64,000 nucleotides of DNA from Omphiscola glabra (taxonomy: Eukaryota; Mollusca; Gastropoda; Lymnaeidae), in NCBI GenBank assembly GCA_964017045.1, contig OZ024801.1:33653257-33717256 (forward strand), in the 5' to 3' direction. Below the pieces are notes generated by a model. That model had not been told where the DNA came from. It was given only the letters and a program-made list of their open reading frames with translations, and ran no database searches. Shown here in pieces: positions 22,030 through 32,621 of this stretch. Within the stretch, counting starts at the first letter, position 1, and each line of letters opens with the position of its first letter. Position numbers and translations under genes: made by a program.

Positions 22030-22370
22030 GGTGGTGAAATCAAACTACACCCTTAAATAAGCTAAGAACTATAACTATAATGCTACATGAACTACATGTA
22101 GCATTCTGGGTGATCTCAAACTGTGCCTTAAATAAGCTAAGAACTATAAAGCTACATTGGCTACATGTAGCATTCTTGGTGAAATCAAAATGCGCCTTAA
22201 ATAAGCTAAGATCTATAACTATGATGCTACATGTAGCATTCCGGGTGATCTCAAACTGCACCTTAAATAAGCTAAGAACTATAATGCTACATTGGCATTG
22301 GCTACATGTAGCATTTTTGGCGAAATCAAACTGCACCTTAAATAAGCTAAGAACTATATTGCTAAATATA
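22030..22370. repeat. ~80-bp tandem repeat carrying a 16-bp palindrome, about 5 copies
   Basis: Each unit has 'cttaaataagctaagaacta' followed by variants of atgctacatgtagcat, a perfect 16-bp palindrome, then 'tgggtgatctcaaactg' or 'ttggtgaaatcaaactg'. The last two phrases tend to alternate, again hinting at a dimeric higher-order unit. Unit length varies from about 62 to 85 bp. Confidence 0.88.
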
Positions 22371-22867
22371 AGCCATTAAACTGGTTGTAAAGCTTGTCTC
22401 TATAATCCCTCATAGTGGAATTCGTTGAAATTCGATTGTTATATCTTTGAAATAAGGGGGGGGGGGTGCAGGGGGCGGAGGGAGGTGTTCGTGTACATTT
22501 TGTATAACTATTCTCATTATTATTTAAATAATAGACCTCATGCAACATTGTCAAAAAAACAACCTTTCTTGTAAACAATAACGGTTGACAACAAATACAA
22601 TTGTCTTATTAAATTACTAAGTAAAAATAGTGTTAATTGTTTCAAAGTCTCTTGCCGTTATCGGACGTGATGCAGCGCTAGCAGTAACAATACTAACACC
22701 AGAGTAACAACAGCAACCGTAGTAACACTAGTAAAGAAATATAACTGATTAAGCGCTATTTGCAACTCTTGTGAAAAGGTTTGGGGGTGAAAGGGCGGCG
22801 GTTCAAGCTTCAGTACCACCCCCCCCCCCAAATATATATTCACCACCTTATTACCGCCTCCGACGTG
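22371..22867. other. No gene recognised
   Basis: AT-rich with G tract at 22447-22456 and C tract near 22820. No features beyond these. Confidence 0.55.
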
Positions 22868-23048
22868 CAGTGGCGTAGTGAGGGGGGGCAAGGGGGGGGA
22901 GGAATCATGCCCCGGGCGCTACTCACAAAGGGGCGCCAAATTTTACTATAATATTGTATGGTTTTCGAATAGGGGGGCGCTAAAAAGGTATTGGGGGCGC
23001 TAAAAAGGTATTGTGCCCCGGGCGCGAGTTAAGCTCGCTACGCCACTG
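22868..23048. mobile_element. hAT-like non-autonomous element, family A, copy 3
   Basis: The termini are cagtggcgtag and ctacgccactg. The perfect 8-bp target duplication ccgacgtg lies at 22860-22867 and 23049-23056. The 181-bp body is closely similar to the copy at 12919, including the doubled 'gggggcgctaaaaaggtattg'-like phrase. A (TG)n run abuts the right duplication. Confidence 0.96.
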
Positions 23049-23056
23049 CCGACGTG

Positions 23057-24040
23057 TGTGTGTGTGTGTGTGTGCGGGGGTGTTTTGCGTACTAACACCC
23101 CACTTATATATTAAAGATGAATTTTTTGTCTTTCAATCTTCTTCAACATGTTAATATAACGCATCAGCAATTAATATTTTTATTACCCCCCCCCACACAC
23201 ACACACAAACACACTTTTTTTTCCACGTCCACATGAAACGTCATTTTGAGCAGTAGGAATCGTGGTTCGGAGTCGTGAATATTGTTTCTTCTTCTATACA
23301 TTAAGGGCCGACGATCAATTCATTGTTTTAATAACTCCGAAGTCTCGGCGGAAATTTAAGTCAAATTTAAAGTCAAAATTGAGACAGCAAGTCATTTCAG
23401 ATTTTTAAAAAAAAAATAATATCAAAACTGTCTCAAATTATCCTAATCAACACTCTAAAAGACGTCTATCATCGAGTATCACTTCCCAGCATTTTGTTCA
23501 GAAAGGGCCCAGATGTACAGTCTACACCTTAATGCCGCGGCAGACGAGCGCAGGTGATACAACCAGACACAACCAATGATTCGGGCTGACGGCGTCTTTT
23601 ACAGAACGCGAAAAGCCCAGGTGGTCATCTGGCAGCGGTGGTCACCCCGCGGTGGCCGATGTGAGGACTTTTTCCGTACTGTCCAGCGAGGGGGGGGGGG
23701 GGGGTGTCACGTCTGGCGACAGTCGCGGCACCCGGCAACATGAAACGAACCCTTTTTTTGGTGGTGGAGATTTATATGTTTCTTTTTTTAAAAATCTGTT
23801 GAGGGAGCCCTCTTGAGACTATAACAATCTGTCTGGAGGTGTGACAGTGCATTGTGGCCGACATCGCGTTGTGCGATCACGTCTGGACAGTCTGCGGATA
23901 GAGATGATTGACGTCATCACACTGAATCATGGTGTCCAGAAAAACACTGAACCAACATGTTGTTCCTCAAAGGCCAGACAGAGCTCATCGGGGAGAAACA
24001 TCGCCGATTTAAAGAGGATAGTTAATGTTTTGACAGTGGC
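23057..24040. other. No gene recognised
   Basis: Begins with a (TG)n microsatellite (to about 23074). Has a C-tract plus (CA)n near 23187-23210 and a G tract at 23690-23704. The GC-rich patch 23530-23720 has no clear open frame or promoter element. Confidence 0.5.
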
Positions 24041-24180
24041 GAAAGGATCGCTTGGTGTCGCCACTGTCGAAAGGATCGCTTGGTGTCGCCACTGTCGAAA
24101 GGATCGCTTGGTGTCGCCACTGTCGAAAGGATCGCTTGGTGTCGCCACTGTCGAAAGGATCGCTTGGTGTCGCCACTGCC
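24041..24180. repeat. 28-bp minisatellite, 5 copies
   Basis: Units of 28 bp start gaaaggatcgcttggtgtcg at 24041, 24069, 24097, 24125 and 24153. Only the last differs, by one base. The sequence just upstream, gacagtggcg, is the reverse complement of the unit's cgccactgtc, so the left edge can form a hairpin with any unit. Confidence 0.97.
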
Positions 24181-24230
24181 GTGGTTTATTATGGGTTTAC
24201 AATACTTTTTGATCGAATGATGATTTATGA

Positions 24231-24430
24231 CAGCGGTTCTCAACCTCCCTAATGCCGCGACCCTTTAATACAGTTCCTCATGTTGTGGCGAGCCCCCAAC
24301 CACAAAATTAGTTTCTTTACAACTTCATAACTGTAGATTATATGTGTTTTCCGATGGTCTTAAGCGAACCCTGGGAAAGAGTTCGACCCACCTCCCAAAG
24401 GGGTCGTGACCCACAGGTAGAGAACCGCTC
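24231..24430. mobile_element. SPIN-type hAT non-autonomous element
   Basis: Starts cagcggttctcaacct and ends tagagaaccgct. The internal SPIN blocks 'taatgccgcgaccctttaat', 'gttgtggcgagcccc', 'ccgatggtctta' and 'aaaggggtcgtgaccca' are all present. The flanks atttatga and aaatcaca match poorly, so the duplication has decayed or one end is altered. Confidence 0.92.
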
Positions 24431-24705
24431 AAATCACAAGTGAGCGATTGTGAGGAGGATGGGGGTTGTTGGTGGGGTAAACCAATTATTGAACTTTTTT
24501 TTATTTTTACATTGCAAATCCCTAAACATTTTTTGGGGGGGGGGGGGGGGGTATTAGACAGATTATTTCCTGGGCTGGATAATTGAAAAGAAAACTAAAG
24601 ATGGGTGTGGTGGGGGTGTCCCATTGCATTATGGTGGAGCAAGTGAGGGGGCAGTCAAAAACAAGGAGTTCATGCTTTATAAAAAAATATACCGCTAAGT
24701 TTTAT

Positions 24706-24785
24706 TGTACATGCCATTACTGTACAGGGCACTATTGTACAGGGAACTGCTGCACAGGGCACTTCTGTACAGGGCACTACTGTAT
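24706..24785. repeat. 15-bp minisatellite, about 5 copies
   Basis: The unit is tgtacagggcactac, with period 15 from 24706 to 24785 and several substitutions. It keeps frames open artificially. Confidence 0.9.
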
Positions 24786-24900
24786 GAAGTGACACCACCC
24801 CGCATGAGATGAGAAATAAGAGGAGAACTGCGCTGTAGCAGATGAGCAACCATCGCGATGTGAAACCTCCAATCTATCAATTAAAAGGAAACCCTTGCTA

Positions 24901-25090
24901 GAGATGACAACCCGATGTATGTTATGACACCCCGATGTATGCTATGACAACCTGATGTATACTATGAGACCCTGATGTATGCTATGAAACCCCGATGTAT
25001 GCTATGAGACCTCGTTGTATCAGATGTGACACCGATGTATGAGATGTGACCCCGATAAATGAGATGAGACCCCAATGTATCACATGAGAG
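24901..25090. repeat. 20-bp minisatellite, about 9.5 copies
   Basis: The core is ccccgatgtatgctatgaga. The right-hand copies shift to a 'gagatgtgac' variant. There is moderate divergence between units. Confidence 0.92.
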
Positions 25091-25295
25091 CCCCAAGTGT
25101 TGTTGACCGCCAACCCCTCCCCACCCAATGACCCACACCAAACAGCCCCTCCCAAATTTGATAAGGCCCCAGCCCCAATATTGTTTCATATTAATGGGGG
25201 TCCTGTAACAACACCAGCACTGACCGCTCCTTCTGCTCTAACCACCGAACCACCCAAGATCTCCCGCCGAGATAGACAGTATCCCCCCACCACAG

Positions 25296-25484
25296 ATGGC
25301 CATTGATAGCTGGTGTAAGATCTATGCCGGAGCACGGCCATTCTACCCAAACTGTTTGATCAACAATCCGCTTCACACCGTGTGTTATCAGTCCATAACC
25401 ATGTTCTCACAACATAAGTTAGTAGACGCTGCGAAACTAATAGAGATCTTTAGATATGCAAAAAATGGAGAGGGGGGGGGGCAG
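25296..25484 (+). CDS. Weak candidate exon, family unrecognised
   Basis: The segment between ccaccacag|atg (25295/25296) and gcag|gtagat (25484/25485) is exactly 63 codons, open and in phase 0. It begins MAIDSWCKIYAGARPFYPNC and later contains HKLVDAAKLIEIFRYAKNG. Composition is balanced and not repetitive until a G tract near the donor, which would encode three glycines. No domain is recognised and no partner exon is seen. It may be chance. Confidence 0.2.
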
Positions 25485-25851
25485 GTAGATATCAATAGGT
25501 GGAATAAACAAATTAAAGGGGCGGCGAAGCTATGGTATAGACAAGGGGGGTGACTCAATGCACGGCTTTGTGTTTCGATCTGTGAATTTTCGTTTGCATG
25601 GTGATGGGATTGAGAATAGTCTCCCATGATAGCAAGCCGAGGGTGTGATCACATCGACGAGTAACCAATATTAGAACAATGGACTAAAGTGTTACTAAAA
25701 AGTTACAGACGAGTTACAAAAGGGTCGAAGGTCATGTCCATAACCACTGAGATTATTTGGTTGGTTTTGTTCGTTCTTTGCACGCGACGATGACCAAGGC
25801 TTCGACAGTAGCCTTTTAAACATAACAACATATTTTATTTTATGTAGCAAT

Positions 25852-26092
25852 AGTGTAGTCAGAGTGCAGTCAGAGTGCAGTCAGAGTGTAGTCAGAGTGT
25901 AGTCAGAGTGCAGTCAGAGTGTAGTCAGAGTGTAGTCAGAGTGCAGTCAGAGTGCAGTCAGGGTGCAGTCAGGGTGCAGTCAGGGTGCAGTCAGGGTGTA
26001 GTCAGGGTGTAGTCAGAGTGCAGTCAGAGTGCAGTCAGAGTGCAGTCAGAGTGCAGTCAGGGTGCAATCAGAGTGCAGTCAGAGTGCAGTCA
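25852..26092. repeat. 11-bp minisatellite, about 22 copies
   Basis: The unit is agtgcagtcag, with agtgtagtcag and ggtgcagtcag variants. Variants are clustered: ggtg forms fill most of 25960-26010. This suggests expansion of blocks of units rather than single units. Confidence 0.96.
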
Positions 26093-26164
26093 CAATAAGA
26101 AACTAATCCGCTCCCTGTAAATAATATTCAAATTTTATAATAATTTTTTTTTTAAATCAGATTT

Positions 26165-26299
26165 TACAAACTGACATCTTGTCCGACGACCACCGGGTAG
26201 GTCGTGACCAACGACAATTTGAGAAACACTGCCCTAACCATTAACATAAAAAACCAACGACAGTTTGAGAAACACTGCCCTAACCATTAACATAAAAAT
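26165..26299. mobile_element. Right-end fragments of a hAT element, tandemly duplicated
   Basis: Reversed, the sequence reads cagtgtttctcaaattgtcg and then 'ttggtcacgacctaccc', a hAT terminus followed by its subterminal region. The terminal 46 bp, including flanking 'ccctaaccattaacataaa', is repeated at 26208 and 26254. No left end is visible. Confidence 0.55.
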
Positions 26300-26739
26300 T
26301 AAAAAAATATTTAAAAAAAACAAACATGGAGTGGAGCTTCTCGCTATGCGTTAGTGTTGCCGGTGGCTGGCTGGTGGCACTTTTCATCTGTCCTCATACC
26401 AAAACAGCCATATTATTATAACATATTTTATACCATCATCATGGCGATACCATCCTAGCCCTCCATCAGTTAAGCCAGTTGATGCACTGACTTATTAAAT
26501 GAATGTTAAATGACGTTAGTATTACTGAATTCTTTAACAACATGGAAATGACACGCACACGCACACTCACACACACACACACAAATTTGGCTACTCAGTG
26601 TCATCAACCACTCAGCGGGTGAAATAAAATATTAACTGTAAATAGAAAGTGCCATGGTCATAACCAAAGATAATGCATCTCGCTAAGACAAAAAAGTTGC
26701 AAAAATTAAAGTTGCACGAAGTTCGCACCAAGTACATTG

Positions 26740-27062
26740 CAGCTAGTGCTCGACTTACGACCACGATCGGTTCCGACAGACCGGTCGTAACACGATTTGG
26801 TCGTAGGCTGAGTGCGCTATGTGTACACTAATGGGAAGAGATGTTATAAAAATATTTAAGTTAAAATATATCATAAATCTCTTTTATTATTGTTATAAAT
26901 CATAATTCTCAATGTTCACGACCGCCGATAGTTGCAGACAACGCCGTTCGACTGATCATTGAGGCAGAAATAAATCTGAAATCTTATACAGTATGGCTAG
27001 TGATTGTGGTCGTAAAGTCGAATGGTCGTAAGTTGCATAGGTCGTAAGTCGAGAACTAGCTG
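26740..27062. mobile_element. 323-bp element with 23-bp terminal inverted repeats
   Basis: The left end cagctagtgctcgacttacg and the reversed right end cagctagttctcgacttacg differ at one position over 23 bp. Further 'ggtcgtaa' copies occur subterminally on both sides. The right flank is ta and the left flank tg, so a decayed TA duplication (Tc1/mariner type) is possible but unproven. There is no coding capacity. Confidence 0.7.
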
Positions 27063-27284
27063 TATTAGTTTCACCCGGCACCAGTGGCTGGTCAGCTTTC
27101 GATTATTATTTATTTGATTCAGGAAAAATGGGCAAAAACAAAATGATGGTAAGAAGATGTACTGTTTCTATGCATGCACTTTCCATTAGCACTCCCCTCC
27201 CATTAGCACCCCACTCCCCAGTTAGGTAGAACACAATATAGAAGATGAGACGATGACTTTTGTTTTTAAACCACCCTGTCCCAG

Positions 27285-27755
27285 TTATTATTATTTTATT
27301 ATGATTATTATTATTATTGGTAGTTTTCTATAGCGTGGTACCCCAGCTTATGGCTTGGCTCACCACGCTGTACATACAATTTAACAAACATAATCATGAA
27401 CTTAAAAACTAACTTACATTAATTAATAAAACAAAACAAAACCAATGTGTATTCGCCCAGCCATTCCATAACAATTTACACGTGAAGCCATGGACGGCAC
27501 TCAGCAGCATCGTTTAACGGTCAGAGGGGGGAATCAGTCAGGATAGTAGAGTTTAAAGAGATGTGTTTTGAGTGCAGTTTTGAAGGCTGTGATGGTTGAT
27601 ATATTTCTGATGTGTTTTACCCCCGGTTTAGGATATCTGCCGGATGTACTTATACTGGGAATATCTCCAGGTATCCTGATCAGTACCCGGCTCAGTCCTA
27701 CAGAGAAGAAAGTGGGGCTGAGGTTAAAACAAGGTACTTTTGCTTCAAAGACATG
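27285..27755. repeat. Dispersed (ATT)n + hairpin repeat, copy 2 (fuller)
   Basis: After the ATT run comes 'tatagcgtggtacc' and, 30 bp on, 'ggctcaccacgctgtaca'. The agcgtggt/accacgct pair can form a hairpin. The order of later blocks matches 1530-1945. Sequence to about 27755 ('gttttgagtgcagttttgaa', 'ggctgtgatggtt') looks like part of the same element. The superfamily is unknown to me. Confidence 0.6.
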
Positions 27756-27943
27756 AGTTACTTGTGGATGGGGGGGGGGGGGGGGTGAATCATGAACGGG
27801 GAGGGGTGGTCTTAATCATGCATGTACTGCGGGTGGGGGGCAAGGCATTAATTATTAAGGGTCAATATTAACAGCGCTGCACACTATGCAATGATGAGGG
27901 ATAAATCTCTTCTCGTGTAAATACGTAAAGAATGTGCATGGTA

Positions 27944-28136
27944 AAATTAATGAGCAATAATCTTGTGAAATACCCTTGTGAAATAATCTTGTGAAATAAT
28001 CTTTAGAAATGATCTTTTATGAAATAATCTTGTGACATCTTGTGAAATAAAAAAATCTTTAGAATTGATCTTGTGAAATAATCTTGTTAAATAATCTGAC
28101 TAAATAATCCACAGAAATAATATTGTGAAAAATGTG
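27944..28136. repeat. Degenerate AT-rich ~14-bp repeat
   Basis: Repeated 'aaataatcttgtga' with insertions and substitutions, about 12 recognisable copies. Confidence 0.75.
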
Positions 28137-29257
28137 TGTAAATTAATTCTATAACCAAATCACTAGACGTTGACCGCGGCCTCCTACAAAACAAATACCC
28201 CCAGACCGTGACGTCACGCTGGTCAACCGGAAGTCAGACAGTCTGGGACGGTGGTCTCTGGAGGGGTATAACAATTGTGGCCCTCTCGCAGAGCTCATCC
28301 TGCGCAGCGGCCCACAGTAGCCGCGCTCCTTTAAAGTGTACTTTTAATGCCGTTCATCCGACTCCGAGTTATGATTCGTGGAGATCAGGACTAGCGGATC
28401 ACAGCTGACCACCAGACTGGTCACCGGGCTCATATTAAAACAATGAGGCACTGCCTGGCTAAACACCAGATCCATGGGCCCAAGAGAATATGGGGGTGCG
28501 CTGAGTCCCGTCTATGAACCCCCCCCCCCCCCAACCCGCACCTTCCAACCCAACCTTGTCCACGCCACTGAATCGCCTTCAGACCCCGGAGTGAAGTAAA
28601 GATCTCAAAGAATCAAACTCCGGATCAAAGCACACAAAGCAAAGCTTCGCCCCTCGGCCGAGGGCGCAATCCTGCCCATTTAAAGGTTTACAGCCCCTCT
28701 TGTTAACTTAAAGTTCCCCCCATTTTCTATACGTATATATAAATAAATTTAAAAAAAGATAATGATGATACCAAAGTGTGGCCCTCTTCGGAGTTTGTTT
28801 GGCTTGATGAGCCGAGCCCGCCAGCATTAAGGACACTCATAATTACAACCATTGTAGCGGGCTCTTTACAACGGCGGGCCGTAAAGTTTTACGACTTCTG
28901 GTAAATAGCGGACACAGTCCAGAGGCGGTTGACCCTCCAACAGCCAGCCATTCAAAAAGATGTAAGAGCCAAGGTTCAAAAGTATGACGGGTTTATGGCC
29001 AGTACGAAGATGGCCCTGATTGAGTCCGTCTCAAAGGTTGCAAGGGAAATTTTTTTTTGTTTTGGGTTCTTTTCTCCTATGCTGGATGGTGTCAGAGATT
29101 TTTATGGTGTAAATATTTGTTCTCGTCATGTCCGTCCTAGTCCGGCCATAACACGAGCCATACTTTCTTTGTTAAGTATGACATTACTGCTTGCTTACCC
29201 GTGGATAAGCTTCGTAGTCATTCAAGCTTTACGGTCTCATCTTGCCGTTATGTGTAT
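28137..29257. other. No gene recognised
   Basis: Includes GC-richer sequence at 28190-28420 without motif and a C tract at 28519-28533. A possible hairpin pairs 'ccgagcccgc' (28812) with 'gcgggctc' (28857). Confidence 0.5.
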
Positions 29258-29743
29258 ATGACTATATGAACTATATGACTATATGAACTATGTGACTATA
29301 TGAACTATATGACTATATGAACTATGTGACTATATGAACAAATGACTATATGAACTATGTGACTATATGAACTATATGAACTATATGACTATATGAACTA
29401 TGTGACTATATGAACTATATGACTATATGAACTATATGACTATATGAACTATATGACTATATGAACTATATGACTATATGAACTATATGACTATATGAAC
29501 TATATGACTATATGAACTATTTGACTATATGAACTATGTGACTATATGAACTATATGACTATATGACTATATGAACTATGTGACTATATGAACTATATGA
29601 CTATATGAACTATGTGACTATATGAACTATGTGACTATATGAACTATATGACTATATGACTATATGAACTATGTGACTATATGAACTATATGACTATATG
29701 AACTATATGACTATATGAACTATATGACTATATGAACTATATG
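29258..29743. repeat. 17-bp AT-rich minisatellite, about 28 copies
   Basis: The unit is tgactatatgaactata with a common tatg-for-tata variant and a few deletions (9-bp short units near 29340, 29360, 29555 and 29650). Variants recur in patches, consistent with block duplication. Confidence 0.96.
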
Positions 29744-29900
29744 CTTTCAACCACGTATCATCCATGATGTCATATCCGACTAGGTGAGCAGTTATATTTG
29801 TTGAGCTCTCATCTTAAACATTATCAAATCTTTTTTAAGAAAATTTGTAAAACACATTAAGGTTAAACCTGGAAAAAAAAGGAACGCAACAAAACAACGA

Positions 29901-29926
29901 ACGTGTCGGCAGAAAGCCTTCGTCAG
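29901..29926 (-). ncRNA. Hammerhead-ribozyme-like motif, copy 1 (degenerate)
   Basis: On the minus strand the sequence is ctgacgaaggc, loop ttt, ctgccgacacgt. This resembles the hammerhead core order CUGANGA, stem II, GAAA, but the last core block reads GACA. Stem II (ggc/gcc) is short, and the A next to it is unpaired. The related motif at 46118-46143 matches at 20 of 26 positions. Hammerhead motifs are known in Penelope-like retroelements and retrozymes. Catalytic activity is doubtful here. Confidence 0.25.
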
Positions 29927-31177
29927 CGAACAAAGAACATAATTTGTTTAAATTTTTTTAAAAGAGCACTTAGCTGAGAAGCAGTGTCCACGAGGGCAGC
30001 AAAAGATTTGTCAAATATGTCAAAAGAGTTGTCAAATGACAGGCATAACACATTTATTATATTGTACTGTTGTTAACGGGAAGGGTATATAATATGGGTA
30101 CAAATTTTGTTATTAAGAACGGCTGCGCTAAAGACGTGCTATCCAAGAAGACACTGATATTCTGTTCGATGTTGGATACATTCGTTTTGCTTGGCGTTGA
30201 AGCAAATTGGTGAAGTGAGATAGTGAAGTCTTGCCTGGTCTCACCCCACCCATTCAGCCCCCACCCCAACCCCCGAAACTTTAAATTAAAAAAAAAAAAA
30301 ACCAATTGTCATGTACATGCAAAATGTTTCCAAGGCCCAGGCGGTGGCTCCCCCAACCACTTTGATTTACCTCTTACACCCCTTGTCAACCTCACGACCA
30401 CAAATAATACATTTTTTACAGCACATCAAAGTACAAGGTGTGTGTGTGGGAGGGGGTGAGGGTGGAGGTGTCCAGACAAGATCTAGTCCCTACAAAAAAG
30501 CATCAAAATCCAACAAGGCTACTTTCTCCCCCACGAGTTTTACAACCCAAACCAAACAATAAAATTGAATAGTCAGTGTTTACAAATTGAATTGTCGGTG
30601 TATTGAATAATTGAATATTTGTTTCCAAGCGGCACACGATGACAATGGGTCTCAAGCACAGCGGGCTGGGTATGAGCAGCGCGGACCGTGCGACAATCGC
30701 CGTCAGCGACGTCCAAGGAAAGGATGGAGGGTGTGACCGAAGGAGCGCCTGACCCCTCGCAGACAGCGCAGGGGGTCTCCTCCACGGCAGTGGCGTACGC
30801 CGGGGGGATAGACTTCCTATAGAACCCGCGGGACGGGACATTTCGTTTGATGTCAAAGTTTTATGGCTCTAAACTGGACCTGGTTCCCACGACAAATCAC
30901 GCCAGTCGTGCTGACTGGATGCGTGTTGACAATGTTGTATGGAGTTAAGTAGACTTTAGACCAGCGATTTGTAGTTGGTACAATACAAGTTCACGTCTAA
31001 ATTCGTTCGACCTGTTTATAGATTAAAGTGCTAATCATATTGAAAATAAATAAATCTCTGCGAAGGGACCGTCCACATACGGCAAAGCGAAGTACAAAAC
31101 ATGTCATTTTTTAAAAAAAGATTTACCCCGTTCTCCAATGTCAATATTTTGTATCATTATCTTTGAACAGCTTTGAC
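29927..31177. other. No gene recognised
   Basis: Mixed DNA. A lone cagtggcgtac at 30786 looks like a hAT terminus without a partner. GC-richer 30650-30850 has no recognisable protein in any frame. Confidence 0.5.
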
Positions 31178-31350
31178 CAGGGGCGTAGTTAAGAGTATTT
31201 GGCGCCCGGGGACAAGATCTCGTTTTAAATAGCCTCACTTTATTTTTTCAAATCTCAAACCCATTATTTTCATCAATAAGACAATATCAAAGCACGTTTT
31301 GGCGCCCCTAACTAGTCTTGCGCACAGGGACATATGTCCCCCACCCTGCC
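31178..31350. mobile_element. hAT-like non-autonomous element, family B, right end decayed
   Basis: Starts caggggcgtagttaagag, followed by 'tttggcgcccggggacaaga', 'cattattttcatcaataaga' and 'ttttggcgcccctaactag', the block order of the intact family B copy at 57469. The right terminus is lost or diverged, so the end coordinate is approximate. Confidence 0.75.
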
Positions 31351-31530
31351 TTAAATAGGCTGAGTGGAGGAAACCCTCGTATCCCACTCATGCAATCGTG
31401 CGAAGTGTCCCATAATCTAGGGTCACCCAACTACGTTCTGCAGTCTTAATAATCTTCTCACAAGTCTTGCACTCGTTCCAAACTCTTTGATTAAGTTGTA
31501 CACGCCTCCCAACACCTACAAAAGTGACAA

Positions 31531-31561
31531 TACATTACATTACATTACATTACATTACATT
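31531..31561. repeat. (TACAT)n microsatellite, 6 units
   Basis: Uninterrupted tacat units. Confidence 0.95.
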
Positions 31562-31900
31562 TCAAAATTGGGAGGAGAAAAAAATATTGAAGAAAAAAGA
31601 GGATTGTAGTAATTAAAAATTCTGACTTCTTACACAATATATAATGTTATTTAAGAAATTTGATAGAAGCATGTATGTAATAAATTAAAAGGCAGTGGCT
31701 CCTCTGTTTTTGTAAAGCACCAACTTTTGCTGTCACCTCCTTGAAATACCCGCTCGCACTCCTGGGGGGGGGGGGGGGGGGGGAACCCTGACTTAATCAA
31801 ACACTCTCCAAAAATAAATATTTTTTAAAAAATCATGATAACACATACACAGAAAATAACAACCACACACACATCCAAATGTACATTAAAACGAAAACAA

Positions 31901-32025
31901 ATATCATACACTTATGGTTCCGTAAATATCATACACATATGGTTCAGTAAATACCATACACATATGGTTCAGTAAATATCATACACATATGGTTCAGTAA
32001 ATATCATACACATATGGTTCAGTAA
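31901..32025. repeat. 25-bp minisatellite, 5 copies
   Basis: The unit contains atatcatacacatatggttc. Starts are at 31901, 31926, 31951, 31976 and 32001. Copy 1 and copy 3 carry substitutions. Confidence 0.96.
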
Positions 32026-32350
32026 ATCCTTTTCGCGTTCTTGTGATTTCTATTATATATTTAATATAGGTTACATTAAAAAAAAATTCATTTGAATATT
32101 TACAGGCTTGAAAAGAAATAACAAAAGTTCACTAACGTCTGCGCTCATTTGATATTGACATCCAAATCCAAGCCAGCAGACATCGAACAAACACAAAGAC
32201 TGACTGTTGGGCAAAACATGTTTTTAAATGTGTGCATATTATGAACAGACATGTACCCCACCGACGATATGTATAAGTAGACGCCTCTTCCTCTGAACAT
32301 GTCAAATATTTTTTTTTTATTAATGTTGAGCCGGGTGCAGTTTTTTTCCT

Positions 32351-32485
32351 GGTACTGGGTACCGGGTTCCGGCACGGGGTACCGGGTTCCGGGCACGGGG
32401 TACCGGGTTCCGGGCACGGGGTACCGGGTTCCGGGCACGGGGTACCGGGTTCCGGGCACTGGGTACCGGGCACGGGTACCGGGTA
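32351..32485. repeat. 21-bp GC-rich minisatellite, about 6 copies
   Basis: The unit is built from gtaccgggttccgggcacgg. The period of seven codons gives Tyr-Arg-Val-Pro-Gly-type repeat peptides on both strands, which are not evidence of a gene. Confidence 0.95.
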
Positions 32486-32621
32486 TTTGCGACTATACTC
32501 GGCGTATCCGAGTCCGGGTATTTCAATTCATGAATTATCAATTGATATTGAGGATTGAGTTTATTTATACATTTCGGGTAACAATGATATAATACAAATA
32601 ATATGATGAAGAGTGAACATG

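Noticed and set aside
30780..30810. Additional cagtggcgtac-type hAT element; similar lone ends at 19621 and 34810
   Set aside because: No matching inverted end or 8-bp duplication within several hundred bases.
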